A stretch of 64,000 bases of DNA from Gilliamella apicola (GTDB taxonomy: Bacteria; Pseudomonadota; Gammaproteobacteria; Enterobacterales; Orbaceae). Position numbers and translations under genes: made by a program. The stretch covers positions 2,914,001 to 2,978,000 of the forward strand of contig NZ_CP007445.1 in NCBI RefSeq assembly GCF_000599985.1, read 5' to 3'. Below, piece after piece: positions 44,959-54,927 of the stretch. Numbering within the stretch: the stretch's first letter is position 1; every line of letters starts with the position of its first letter. Below the pieces are notes generated by a model. It ran no database searches. It was not told where the DNA came from and saw only the letters and a program-made list of their open reading frames with translations.

Positions 44959-44984
44959 ATATAGACTTCTGAATAATTTTTACA
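44959..44984 (+). repeat. Dispersed repeat copy 3, right part, starting with the IS target duplication
   Basis: ATAT (44959-44962, right target duplication) followed by AGACTTCTGAATAATTTTTA and CA, which matches the last 22 bases of copy 2 at 21 positions. Joining this to 43747-43764 with one ATAT removed restores a full 40-bp copy. Confidence 0.8.
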
Positions 44985-45016
44985 AAAATGTAATTGAAAG
45001 CAAAGGATAAAAAATT

Positions 45017-45121
45017 TTATTTAAAGATAAGAATAATCACTGAAGCAACTTTTTCAATTGGCTTTATAACCACAAATAACGTACTTACTAGACTAATAAG
45101 GACTATATAGCCATCATCCAT
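45017..45121 (-). CDS. Possible small hydrophobic peptide
   Basis: A 34-codon frame with ATG at 45121 (CAGGATGG just upstream) encodes MDDGYIVLISLVSTLFVVIK followed by a short PIEKVASVIILIFK tail, one plausible membrane helix. It resembles small type I toxins or holin-like peptides in shape only; no family is recognised. It lies between the IS and the nuclease pair. Chance is possible in AT-rich DNA. Confidence 0.25.
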   Translation of the reverse strand: MDDGYIVLISLVSTLFVVIKPIEKVASVIILIFK

Positions 45122-45189
45122 CCTGTTTAAATGGCATATTAATAGATAACTAGAATTTTAAATTAATTATAAAAATAATTTAACTAAAA

Positions 45190-45786
45190 TCAATTTGTTA
45201 ATTTAGTGTATATTTGATCTATAACTGGAAAAATATTATTTAAACAATTTAATGCTTTATTAACGGGATCTTCAAGTACAGTATCTATACCATTAGGATA
45301 ATTTTCTATTAATTCGCTTATATCTTGCGTTATGGGTATAAATAAATTTCGACCTCCATAAACAATTTTTGCATTATTTTTTTCAAATAAACTTCGATTA
45401 TTGTCATACTGCCTTTTTAGTTCTTTTTGCCATTCTTGTAGCTGATATTTACTGCCGTAAGAAAAACACCAACAAAGTCCAAATTTTGTATGTTCAGAAC
45501 CATTTAAATAAGATAACCAACTAATATTTTCATTCTTTATATCATCATCTAAATCAAACGAAAAATAGGAAAATTTTTTATCCCAATGTGTAGGATAAAA
45601 TTTTTGCGGGCCTTTAATCCAAAAGGAACCCTCACACGACCAAGAATTTTCTTTTGCCCAAGAATTAATATATTTATCTATTTGATTAAATACGTTTTCA
45701 TGAATTTCATCTAATATACCGTTTGTCTGCTCAATCATTTTTAAATTTTCAATGATTAATTGATAAACTCCATTATTTTCTGACAT
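45190..45786 (-). CDS. Partner of the PD-(D/E)XK nuclease, unknown function
   Basis: 198 residues with no recognised domain. Features: an N-terminal helical part (YQLIIENLKMIEQTNGILDE), aromatic-rich centre (SWSCEGSFWIKGPQKFYPTH; FSYFSFDLDD), and CWCFSYGSKYQLQEWQKELK. Thirteen bases downstream of the nuclease gene on the same strand, with GAGGCAATA before the ATG, so co-expressed. Could be an inhibitor, sensor or accessory subunit of the nuclease. Confidence 0.6.
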   Translation of the reverse strand: MSENNGVYQLIIENLKMIEQTNGILDEIHENVFNQIDKYINSWAKENSWSCEGSFWIKGPQKFYPTHWDKKFSYFSFDLDDDIKNENISWLSYLNGSEHTKFGLCWCFSYGSKYQLQEWQKELKRQYDNNRSLFEKNNAKIVYGGRNLFIPITQDISELIENYPNGIDTVLEDPVNKALNCLNNIFPVIDQIYTKLTN

Positions 45787-45798
45787 TATTGCCTCCGT

Positions 45799-46566
45799 TT
45801 ATTGAAACATTCTTTTTATATAAATATAGTATTGATTGAGAATTTTTTGTAGAAATGGGCGTGAGCTTTGGATGGTTGAAAATCGCCTTAGTAACACTGC
45901 AATTTCTTGCCAGGATAAACAAATCACTTTATTTAACATTGGTTGATAATCATTATCTTGTTGAAATTGAGGCCGTCTACCATCTTTGGTTAAAAAGATT
46001 AATTCCCAAGGTTTATTTTTATTCTGTGCAGATTCTTTTTTGCCTAATCTATAATATCTAATTAATTGATCATTGGTTTCGGATGCTTGCACTTTTGCTT
46101 CTATAAAAATCAGAAAGCGTTCATTTGCTATTTTAATATCAACGCGACTATTTTTTTCTTCTTCATCACTTTCATAATGTACTTCGGTAGAGGTATAGTA
46201 AGGAATGTTGATGTCGTCTTTCGTTATAGTGAATTGATTGTTTGAGCGATTATATAAATAATCGATGAAGTAGTGGAAAAATTCATTACCAAAACCGTGT
46301 GATCCTTTATCATCTAATAACCACGATAGAACATTGCAGTGTTTTAATTCATCAAAGCCAATACAACAAATATCCCAAATATTAATTGCATTACCTTCAT
46401 TTAAATAGGTTTTATAATGAGATTCAAATTGCTTGGTAAATGCAATAAACTCATTGCAATTTATATTAGGTTTTACTGCTACATCAGGATGATATTTTAG
46501 GTTCTTCCAATTGCCTATATAGCTAACTAATTGATCGTATAATTGTTCATTTGATTCCATATTCAA
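45799..46566 (-). CDS. PD-(D/E)XK nuclease family protein
   Basis: 255 residues. Nuclease core RVDIKIANERFLIFIEAKVQ (Asp ... Glu-Ala-Lys) followed by NDQLIRYYRLGKKE and ELIFLTKDGR, the arrangement of the PD-(D/E)XK family-4 group often found in defence islands. The N-terminal part has CIGFDELKHCNVLSWLLDDK, a conserved lead-in of that group in which Glu lies in DEL-x-H. First gene of a two-gene unit with 45190. Role probably DNA or RNA cleavage in defence; target unknown. Confidence 0.78.
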   Translation of the reverse strand: MNMESNEQLYDQLVSYIGNWKNLKYHPDVAVKPNINCNEFIAFTKQFESHYKTYLNEGNAINIWDICCIGFDELKHCNVLSWLLDDKGSHGFGNEFFHYFIDYLYNRSNNQFTITKDDINIPYYTSTEVHYESDEEEKNSRVDIKIANERFLIFIEAKVQASETNDQLIRYYRLGKKESAQNKNKPWELIFLTKDGRRPQFQQDNDYQPMLNKVICLSWQEIAVLLRRFSTIQSSRPFLQKILNQYYIYIKRMFQ

Positions 46567-46704
46567 CGACTATTCCTTCCATTCCTATCCTATCTTCTAT
46601 CATAGAAAATCTATTATTATTAAAATATTTTAGATAAATTTAAGGTTAATTTTAATTCAATTATATTTAAATAAGTTAAAGTATTTAAAATAAAAAAACC
46701 AGAT

Positions 46705-47172
46705 TTATTTTACCTTTTGCAATTCACTTGTACTACAGATAAGTTTGACTTTTATGGCTTGGTTTTTATCATTTGAATAATCCGCCCAGCAGCTTTTCAT
46801 CGATGAATCGATTTTTTTTATCAATTGGACTTCATCGCCATTATAGCTACAACTAACGTAGTTGCCACCTTCATCATAGACCGAGTTGACTTGCCAAGTG
46901 ATATCATGTTTTTTGCCATCAATAATTCCAATTTCAGGCTTTAACTGAAACAATTTAACTGGTTCATCAGAATAAACACCAAGACTACTGAGCGCAAGGC
47001 TACGATCTTTTTTATCCGAAACTTGCCAGCCCTCAGGAATATTTTCCAGCTCGGGATGATCAAATTTGATGTTGATTTTAGCTGGGCAATCAATTTCGTA
47101 GCCATTGGCGGTACTGACCGCTCCTAACCAAGCGATTGCAATTAAACTAATACTGACTATTTTGCCTTTCAT
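46705..47172 (-). CDS. Exported STY0301-like protein
   Basis: 155 residues from the ATG at 47172, chosen because AAGAAGGG precedes it and it begins a signal peptide (MKGKIVSISLIAIAWLGAVS, cleavage near ANGYEI). A longer frame from 47220 would hide the signal. The mature part has two conserved cysteine pairs (IDCPAK ... VSCSYNG and SCWADY ... LICSTSE) and fits the periplasmic STY0301 family of enteric bacteria, whose function is not known. Single gene; an AT-rich stem overlaps its stop. Confidence 0.7.
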   Translation of the reverse strand: MKGKIVSISLIAIAWLGAVSTANGYEIDCPAKINIKFDHPELENIPEGWQVSDKKDRSLALSSLGVYSDEPVKLFQLKPEIGIIDGKKHDITWQVNSVYDEGGNYVSCSYNGDEVQLIKKIDSSMKSCWADYSNDKNQAIKVKLICSTSELQKVK

Positions 47173-47268
47173 ATTATCAACCCTTCTTAAATCATCATTA
47201 ATATATTTCATAATTTTCAATCAATTATATTGATAACTTAAATATAATTTTAATTGGAAGTTAGTTTT

Positions 47269-48129
47269 TTATAACATTATTGCACGGTACTGTAAATCGG
47301 GCTGTTTAATCCACTCTTGAGCATCAATGATTGCCAGTTCTCGTGCATCTTTTTGTTTTGTCACAGCTAACACATGATTTGCAGCATTAGCGGCCAATTC
47401 AAAGGCGTTTAGTTGTGATTTGCCATTAACTAAATGGGCAGTGAACAAACTGCAAATTAAGTCCCCAACACCTAATGGACGATAAGGAAAATCATATAAT
47501 GGTCGGGCAAGATGATAGCTTTGCGATGGTGTAGCTAAAATCATTTCAAACAATTCTGTAGTTTTACCTGCATGAACTAAGTTTTTGACTAATATGGCCT
47601 GGATAGATTTGTTTTGTAGCTTTTTGATTGCCATTTGTACATCGTCAAACGTCTTAATTTCGATATTCGACAATAATTGCAATTCTAATAAATTGGGCGT
47701 GATATAGTCTGCGTGTTTGATAGCCTGCTTAGTAAAAAAATCAATTATATTTTGCGGTAGCGAACTGCCTTTATTAATGTCTCCTCCCATTACGGGATCG
47801 CACACATAGATGGCATTTGGGTTATAGTATTTTATTTTTTTTACCGCTTCGAGGATCTCTTCACCCTGTTCGGCAAGACCGATATATCCTGATATGATGG
47901 CATCAATTGAGTTTAGAACGCCGATTTTTTCTAAACTGTTTACTATTCGAGTAATCTGCTGAGCACCCAGTACAATACCATCATAATCGGGATAAACCGT
48001 ATTACTCGATAGTTGCACTGTGTGGATGGGCATGACTTCAACGCCTTGTAATTGCATGGCTAATGTAGCAACTTTGTTACCCGCATAACCATACACGACA
48101 TTAGATTGAATTGATAAAACGGTTTTCAT
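47269..48129 (-). CDS. pdxY: Pyridoxal kinase PdxY
   Basis: Vitamin B6 salvage kinase of the ribokinase fold that phosphorylates pyridoxal. 286 residues from the ATG at 48129 (AAAAGG upstream; E. coli PdxY 287); the longer frame to 48150 overlaps the upstream stop. Motifs: VLSIQSNVVYGYAGNKVATL at the N-terminus, YVCDPVMGG, DYITPNLLELQLL and the catalytic-loop GVGDLICSLFTAHLV, with Asp as base. Follows the MHS transporter gene by 13 nt in the same direction. Confidence 0.93.
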   Translation of the reverse strand: MKTVLSIQSNVVYGYAGNKVATLAMQLQGVEVMPIHTVQLSSNTVYPDYDGIVLGAQQITRIVNSLEKIGVLNSIDAIISGYIGLAEQGEEILEAVKKIKYYNPNAIYVCDPVMGGDINKGSSLPQNIIDFFTKQAIKHADYITPNLLELQLLSNIEIKTFDDVQMAIKKLQNKSIQAILVKNLVHAGKTTELFEMILATPSQSYHLARPLYDFPYRPLGVGDLICSLFTAHLVNGKSQLNAFELAANAANHVLAVTKQKDARELAIIDAQEWIKQPDLQYRAIML

Positions 48130-48142
48130 AGATAGTTGCCTT

Positions 48143-49423
48143 TTATTCATCGTAATAGTGATACTTACTTAAAAGATAGATGCTTATAATCGATAGCAAT
48201 GCTAAACCACAATAAAATAAGGCGAGTGGTAACCAGTAAGTTTTATAGGTATAAATAATGTATGCTCCTATCATTGGGATTAAACTACCAAATATGGCAG
48301 CGCAACCTTGATAGCTCATCGATAGACCAGTATAGCGAATTCTGGTTGGAAAAATTCGGCTTAAATAACCCGCTATCACACCATAAAAACCACTGTAGCA
48401 AATCACATTTAACGAAATACCAATAATAAAGCTGATTTTAGTTCCTGATTGAATAATCGGGAATAATAAAAAGACTGATGCCATAGCCAAAATGGCTGAC
48501 ACAATTAAAAAGCGCGTTGCCGAAAACTTTTCTGAAAAATAAGAGATAAAAGGCTGAGCAATAAAGTGCACGACGGCTATCCAAAATAACGCATCAACGA
48601 TAGTCTTTTTTTCAACACCGAGAGCCATAGTTGTATAACCAATCATTAGCGTATTAGAAAATATGCCACTAAATGACAGCACATTGGCACAAATGGCTAA
48701 TACCAGTATTGGAGTTGCTTGTTTAAACACATCAATAATTGGTACGGATTCTTTTTCTTTTAGGCTTGCTTGTTTTTTACATGATTCGATAAATACCGGT
48801 GATTCGGTTAAGGTAACCCTAGCGATAAGACCAACAATTAACAAAATAAAACTGGCTAAAAAAGGAATGCGCCAATAGCCATTATTAATTAGCTGATCAA
48901 TCGGTAAACCAATAATATAAGAAAAAACCAACAATGCTAAAATATTACCCGCAGGGCTACCCCACTGGGCAAACGATGAAAAAAAGTTTTTCAGCCCTTT
49001 TGGCGCATGTTCATTCGCCATTAATACGGCTCCGCCCCATTCACCACCAACAGCAACACCTTGTAAAATTCGTAATGCAACTAACAGTATCGGCGCAATG
49101 ATTCCCGCTTCTTGATAAGACGGTAATAAACCAACGCACGTTGTCGCAATTCCCATTAACAGTAAAGTAATGATTAACGATTTTTTGCGCCCTAAGCGAT
49201 CACCAATATGACCAAAAAGGATTGCACCTAAAGGACGCGATAAAAAACCGACCGCAAAGGTGGCAAATGTCCCTAAAACTTGCACAAATTGATTATCAGA
49301 AGGAAAGAAAAGTTGACCAAAAATTAATACTGATGCTAACGCATAGATATAAAAATCATACCACTCAATTGTGGTACCAATAAAAGCAGCAAAAGCGACT
49401 TTTTTAGCAGATGAATTGGGCAT
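48143..49423 (-). CDS. MHS-family major facilitator transporter
   Basis: 426-residue 12-helix secondary transporter of the metabolite:H+ symporter group (ShiA/KgtP/ProP type). Marker segments: TIEWYDFYIYALASVLIFGQ in helix 1, GHIGDRLGRKKSL (loop 2-3 signature), LQGVAVGGEWGGAVLMANEH and YGVIAGYLSRIFPTRIRYTG. Substrate cannot be read from sequence. Co-directional with pdxY and spaced closely enough for co-transcription, which hints at, but does not show, a link to B6 vitamers. Confidence 0.85.
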   Translation of the reverse strand: MPNSSAKKVAFAAFIGTTIEWYDFYIYALASVLIFGQLFFPSDNQFVQVLGTFATFAVGFLSRPLGAILFGHIGDRLGRKKSLIITLLLMGIATTCVGLLPSYQEAGIIAPILLVALRILQGVAVGGEWGGAVLMANEHAPKGLKNFFSSFAQWGSPAGNILALLVFSYIIGLPIDQLINNGYWRIPFLASFILLIVGLIARVTLTESPVFIESCKKQASLKEKESVPIIDVFKQATPILVLAICANVLSFSGIFSNTLMIGYTTMALGVEKKTIVDALFWIAVVHFIAQPFISYFSEKFSATRFLIVSAILAMASVFLLFPIIQSGTKISFIIGISLNVICYSGFYGVIAGYLSRIFPTRIRYTGLSMSYQGCAAIFGSLIPMIGAYIIYTYKTYWLPLALFYCGLALLSIISIYLLSKYHYYDE

Positions 49424-49586
49424 AAACAGACCTTGGATAAGTCAATGACTAAAGTAAGTAGGTAGTGACAAAGAAACTAACACAAAACCATCAATATCAC
49501 AATTTGTTATCGGATAAGGAAGGAAAATTATCTAAAAAGGATTGCTTACTTTAGCGTTACCTGTTTAGATAAACCTCTAAGACTAT

Positions 49587-50423
49587 TCATTTGGTATTGC
49601 GTATTAGTCTATTAATGTGAATCCCCAAATAGACCACCTCATCATCGGATATTGAGCTATGATAAGTTTGATCGATGTACTGTTTTACTTTCTCTGCAAT
49701 ATGCATTGCATAAGGATAAAGCGAGGATATTTGTTCATAAAGATCGTTATTATCTTCTTGTAACTGATTATTAGCATAAAATCGTTCTACAAAAAATTTA
49801 ATATGGGTAATAAAACGGGTATAGTGAATTGATGAGGTATCTATTGGCACGCCAACGGAATATTTCACCAAATTCACTATTGAATTTATCATTTTGGCAT
49901 ATTGAAACGTATTAAGATTTTGCGTGCTGGTGGTTTGAGCGTTAATGAGATGAAATGCAATATTACTCGCTTCTTCTTCGGGAAAAGCGAGATCATATCT
50001 GGTATTGAGTAACTCAATAGCTTGCTTAGCAATATTAAACTCTTGCGGATAATAATTTTTTATTTCCCAATATAATTTATTGGGTATAAACAGACCTTGC
50101 TTAACTCGTTCAACCGCAAAGTAAATATGATCTGTCAGTGTTAAATAAATATTATTATTCAGTTTTCTGTTTAAGCTGTTTTCAGCTAATGTGATGATTT
50201 CTTTGGTTATCTGAAAAAATTGAAAAGGAACTTCTTTCGCTAAATCGGTGATATAAGCGAGCTTAACATTTTTTTCTAAAAATATTTTATCCACTCGCTC
50301 ATCATCAATGGTATCACCGGGCTTTTTACCAAAACCAATGCCTTTCCCTAATACGATTTTTTCAATACCCTCTTCTTCAACTAAAACGACACTAGAGTTT
50401 AATACTTTTACCACCAAAATCAT
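49587..50423 (-). CDS. bglG: BglG/LicT-family transcriptional antiterminator
   Basis: RNA-binding antiterminator controlled by PTS phosphorylation. 278 residues: CAT RNA-binding domain (about 1-58; VVKVLNSSVVLVEEEGIEKI, GKGIGFGKKPGD), PRD1 (about 65-165; LTDHIYFAVERVKQG) and PRD2 (about 170-278; YPYAMHIAEKVKQYID, then YLGIHINRL) with their regulatory His residues. Its RNA target is visible at 53868-53897 upstream of the PTS gene. Third gene of the operon, 17 nt after the glucosidase. Confidence 0.93.
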   Translation of the reverse strand: MILVVKVLNSSVVLVEEEGIEKIVLGKGIGFGKKPGDTIDDERVDKIFLEKNVKLAYITDLAKEVPFQFFQITKEIITLAENSLNRKLNNNIYLTLTDHIYFAVERVKQGLFIPNKLYWEIKNYYPQEFNIAKQAIELLNTRYDLAFPEEEASNIAFHLINAQTTSTQNLNTFQYAKMINSIVNLVKYSVGVPIDTSSIHYTRFITHIKFFVERFYANNQLQEDNNDLYEQISSLYPYAMHIAEKVKQYIDQTYHSSISDDEVVYLGIHINRLIRNTK

Positions 50424-50440
50424 TGTTTGTTCTCCAGCTA

Positions 50441-51907
<1,467 letters not shown>

Positions 51908-53779
51908 TTACTCTCCTTTGCTTAATATTTTCGGCTTTATTTCTAGAACAATATCATCGTTAGTTACTTGTTTGTTTTCATTAAAAGTAGAAATAGTATA
52001 GTCATCAGGATTGGTGACTAAGAAAATTACGGTAGGATCCAATTGATGATTTTTAATATTATTGATATCGAATTTAATTAAATCATCACCAATATCGACA
52101 ATATCGCCAACATTAACCAGTGTCTCAAATCCATCACCATCAAGTTGTACTGTATCGATTCCTATATGGAAAAGCAGATCAGCCCCATTATTTAATTTAA
52201 TACTTAGAGCATGTTTAGTATGGAAGATCATAGAGATAACTCCTTTACAGGGTGATTTTAAAATTCCCTCATTAGGAATAATACCTAAACCTTGACCAAC
52301 AATTCCTGTTGAAAAAACATTATCGTTAATGTCATGTATTGGTATAGCTTTACCACTAATCGGACTTCTAATCTCTATAGCTTCATCTTTAATTGTATTT
52401 TTTGTGTTGTTAATTGAATTTTCATCATCTGCATCAATACTATCTGTGAAAAATAGCGCAGAAAGAATAAATGCGACTAAAAAGGATATTCCAAAAGTGA
52501 CAAAAGCCCAGACTATGTTCATCGCATTGTCTTTATCAATATACATGGTCATACTGGCTAAACCGGGACCAACAAGAACAAATGCTTTTAGTAAAATAAT
52601 GCCGGCAAAAGCCCCACCAATTAATCCAGCAGTCATCACGCTATAAAGAATTTTTTTATTTACGATTGTCACACCATATAGTGCTGGTTCGGTAATACCA
52701 AAAAGAGCCGATATTCCAGCAGATAAAGCAACCGATTTTAATTTACTATTTTTAGTTTTAATACTTACGCCAAAACAAGCGCCTGACTCCGCAATATTGT
52801 GTGCCAAAGAAGCTGGCATATATAACATTTCACATCCAGTTTTACCCATTGCATCAATGGCATAAGGAAGCATTGCTTTATGCATGCCCGCCACAACCAT
52901 AAAAGGAAGTACCGCAGCTAACAATCCTGTTGTAATCCATGAAAAATGGGTATAAAAAAATATAATAAATTTAGAAAATATCACACCTGCATTGTATCCA
53001 AGAGGACCAAGTAATAGTAAAGAGACAGGTACAGTAATGACTAAACTCATCATAGGGACAAAAAAGAGACGAATAACTTTAAATGAATATTTAGTAAAAA
53101 ATTTTTCAACAACAGAATAAAAAAGGATCGTTAAAATCGCAGGAAATATTTGGAATGCATAATTGATATTTTCTAAAGGTAAAAAGAAGAGTGTGCTGTC
53201 ATTTTTTAGTAGTACCACCATATCAGGGAGGATTAAAGTACTTACGGCAGAAGCGGCAACTAATGGATTTACTTTTAATTTATTAGCGGTGGTAAATGCG
53301 ACAAGGATGGGTAAAAAATATAAAGGTGCACTACCAATTAGTTGTAAAATTTTATAATTGGACCCATTCTCATCTATCAATCCAAGCATGGCAAACAATA
53401 TTACAAAAGATTTCAACAGACCACCGCCAGCAATTGCTGGAATTAACGGTTGAAAAATAGAAACAAGAAAATCGAGTAAAATAGCACTTATTTTTTTCTT
53501 GCTATTAGGCTGATTATTAGTACTATTTACGTTAATGTTTCCGATTAATTTAATAATTTCGTTATAAACTTCAAACACATCATTACCAATAATAATTTGG
53601 CATTGAACGTTTTGCCGTACGCCTATAACACCCTCAATTTTTTCTAAAGCAGGAAGATTTATTAGATTATCATCTTTTAAGGTGAATCTTAGTCTTGTTG
53701 CACAATGTTCTAAATGCGCTATATTACTTTTGCCACCGATATTATCTAGAATGGTTACTGCTATTTTTTGATAATCCAT
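51908..53779 (-). CDS. bglF: Beta-glucoside PTS enzyme IIBCA
   Basis: 623 residues with domain order B-C-A as in E. coli BglF (625). EIIB (1-90): LEHCATRLRFTLKD with phospho-Cys26. EIIC (about 105-450): AGGGLLKSFVILFAMLG and FGITEPALYGVTIVNKK. EIIA (about 470-610): GIIPNEGILKSPCKGVISMI and LLFHIGIDTVQLDG with the phospho-His. Transports and phosphorylates aryl-beta-glucosides and phosphorylates the antiterminator to hold it inactive without substrate. TAGGAGATAGTA precedes the ATG. Confidence 0.94.
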   Translation of the reverse strand: MDYQKIAVTILDNIGGKSNIAHLEHCATRLRFTLKDDNLINLPALEKIEGVIGVRQNVQCQIIIGNDVFEVYNEIIKLIGNINVNSTNNQPNSKKKISAILLDFLVSIFQPLIPAIAGGGLLKSFVILFAMLGLIDENGSNYKILQLIGSAPLYFLPILVAFTTANKLKVNPLVAASAVSTLILPDMVVLLKNDSTLFFLPLENINYAFQIFPAILTILFYSVVEKFFTKYSFKVIRLFFVPMMSLVITVPVSLLLLGPLGYNAGVIFSKFIIFFYTHFSWITTGLLAAVLPFMVVAGMHKAMLPYAIDAMGKTGCEMLYMPASLAHNIAESGACFGVSIKTKNSKLKSVALSAGISALFGITEPALYGVTIVNKKILYSVMTAGLIGGAFAGIILLKAFVLVGPGLASMTMYIDKDNAMNIVWAFVTFGISFLVAFILSALFFTDSIDADDENSINNTKNTIKDEAIEIRSPISGKAIPIHDINDNVFSTGIVGQGLGIIPNEGILKSPCKGVISMIFHTKHALSIKLNNGADLLFHIGIDTVQLDGDGFETLVNVGDIVDIGDDLIKFDINNIKNHQLDPTVIFLVTNPDDYTISTFNENKQVTNDDIVLEIKPKILSKGE

Positions 53780-53808
53780 TACTATCTCCTATTGCTCTTG
53801 TTCGTGGT

Positions 53809-53876
53809 AAAAAAAAAGCAAGACCTAGATAAACAGTAAAATGCAGCTATGCATATACAATTTATTTAGGTCCTGC
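53809..53876 (-). terminator. Conditional terminator in the bgl leader
   Basis: On the minus strand GCAGGACCTAAATAAA (53876-53861) pairs with TTTATCTAGGTCTTGC (53833-53818) and is followed by nine T's. It overlaps the RAT sequence at 53868-53876, so the two structures are mutually exclusive, as in BglG/SacY control. Confidence 0.9.
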
Positions 53877-53897
53877 CTGCTTTACCAGTCACATGCC
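53868..53897 (-). promoter_or_regulatory. RAT, ribonucleic antiterminator site
   Basis: Minus strand GGCATGTGACTGGTAAAGCA followed by GGCAGGACCT. It shares the family layout (GG-ATTGTTACTG, loop, GCAGGCAAAACC) and overlaps the left stem of the terminator by nine bases. Binding of the antiterminator (49587-50423) would stabilise it and let transcription pass into the PTS gene. Confidence 0.85.
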
Positions 53898-53908
53898 TGT
53901 TTAATAGC

Positions 53909-53937
53909 ATACAAACATACAATAGATACTGAGTCAA
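53909..53937 (-). promoter_or_regulatory. Sigma-70 promoter of the bgl operon
   Basis: Minus strand TTGACT (-35, 53937-53932), 17-base spacer, TTGTAT (-10, 53914-53909). The expected start near 53902 lies just ahead of the RAT site. The CRP site centre is about 60.5 bases upstream, the class I activating position. Confidence 0.75.
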
Positions 53938-53954
53938 TTTTGATTTAGAAGAAT

Positions 53955-53970
53955 TGTGAACTAGATCTCA
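53955..53970 (-). promoter_or_regulatory. CRP-cAMP site of the bgl operon
   Basis: TGTGAACTAGATCTCA on the plus strand (TGAGATCTAGTTCACA on the minus): 14 of 16 positions of the ideal TGTGATCTAGATCACA. Centred near -60.5 to the predicted start. Indicates glucose repression on top of antitermination. Confidence 0.85.
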
Positions 53971-54061
53971 ATCACCATCACAGAATAACTGTTAAGTTAA
54001 CTAATTGTTTTAATTTATTAAGATATGAAGTAAATAAATTCTAAAAGAATCAATTATGAAA

Positions 54062-54101
54062 TTAAAAATAAAGGACAGAATATTAAAACTAGAATCTGTC
54101 C
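54062..54101 (-). terminator. Terminator after the 54146 gene
   Basis: Minus strand GGACAGA (54101-54095), 15-base loop, TCTGTCC (54079-54073), then TTTATTTTTAAT. 45 bases beyond the stop. Confidence 0.75.
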
Positions 54102-54145
54102 ATTTTACGTTTTGATTTGAGTAGAGGATCTTGGTTACTTAGATA

Positions 54146-54871
54146 TTAATATACTGGTTTGGGTAAAGGATATTCAACACCATTATAACGTAATGTGTAT
54201 TTTCTTTTTGCTGATTTAGTTATCTCTTCAATACATTCCCCTTCGCTATTTTTTTTACCAATTTCTTTTTGTTCATTATATGAGACAATCAGATCTTTAT
54301 AATTATTGGTCGTATTTTTCCCTAATAGTAAAACAGCATTACGGCTATTGTATTCACCATCACAATCATACCATTCACCACCAGAGTTATTTAGCATTAA
54401 GTTGTTAACAACGAGATTCAATTTTTCATTTTGTTGCACATAAAGATTAATTACTTGTTGAGAAATAGGAACATAACGGGAACGATTTGCAGAATTGGCA
54501 CGAACACCAAAAGCTCGAGATTCATTATTAAGTTGATAACGAGCCGTATCGATTTCAAAATTATTTAATTCAATAGCATCACTAACAAACGCATCCTGTT
54601 GCCAATTATGAGCAATTAATTCACCACTTTGCGTATCCACAAGCAACACATCAAGATCATAAAAAATTGTCCCTTCAATATCATTAGGAAACGGTAAAAC
54701 CACAATCGTTTTACTTTCATCAGCAGGCCAGATCTTACAAATTGCCTTATCACTCTCGCGAGAAGAATGATATTTTTCAAGTAAATAATCAATCCATTTT
54801 TCACAGTCAGCATTACTCACCATAGGAAAGCTAAGAGTGATGAGTAATAGTAATTTTTGGGTGTTTTTCAT
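54146..54871 (-). CDS. Exported protein of unknown function
   Basis: 241 residues. Signal peptide MKNTQKLLLLITLSFPMVSN with cleavage before ADCEKW. The mature part looks globular and beta-rich: TIVVLPFPNDIEGTIFYDLD, DTARYQLNNESRAFGVRANS, then SGGEWYDCDGEYNSRNAVLL and YTLRYNGVEYPLP. Conserved-looking Cys pairs suggest disulfides. Similar periplasmic proteins are known in gammaproteobacteria only as uncharacterised; I assign no function. Monocistronic with its own terminator. Confidence 0.7.
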   Translation of the reverse strand: MKNTQKLLLLITLSFPMVSNADCEKWIDYLLEKYHSSRESDKAICKIWPADESKTIVVLPFPNDIEGTIFYDLDVLLVDTQSGELIAHNWQQDAFVSDAIELNNFEIDTARYQLNNESRAFGVRANSANRSRYVPISQQVINLYVQQNEKLNLVVNNLMLNNSGGEWYDCDGEYNSRNAVLLLGKNTTNNYKDLIVSYNEQKEIGKKNSEGECIEEITKSAKRKYTLRYNGVEYPLPKPVY

Positions 54872-54927
54872 TGGTGTTTTTTATTATTAAAAATTTAACG
54901 TAGTTAAAAAGCGAGTAAATTAATATT

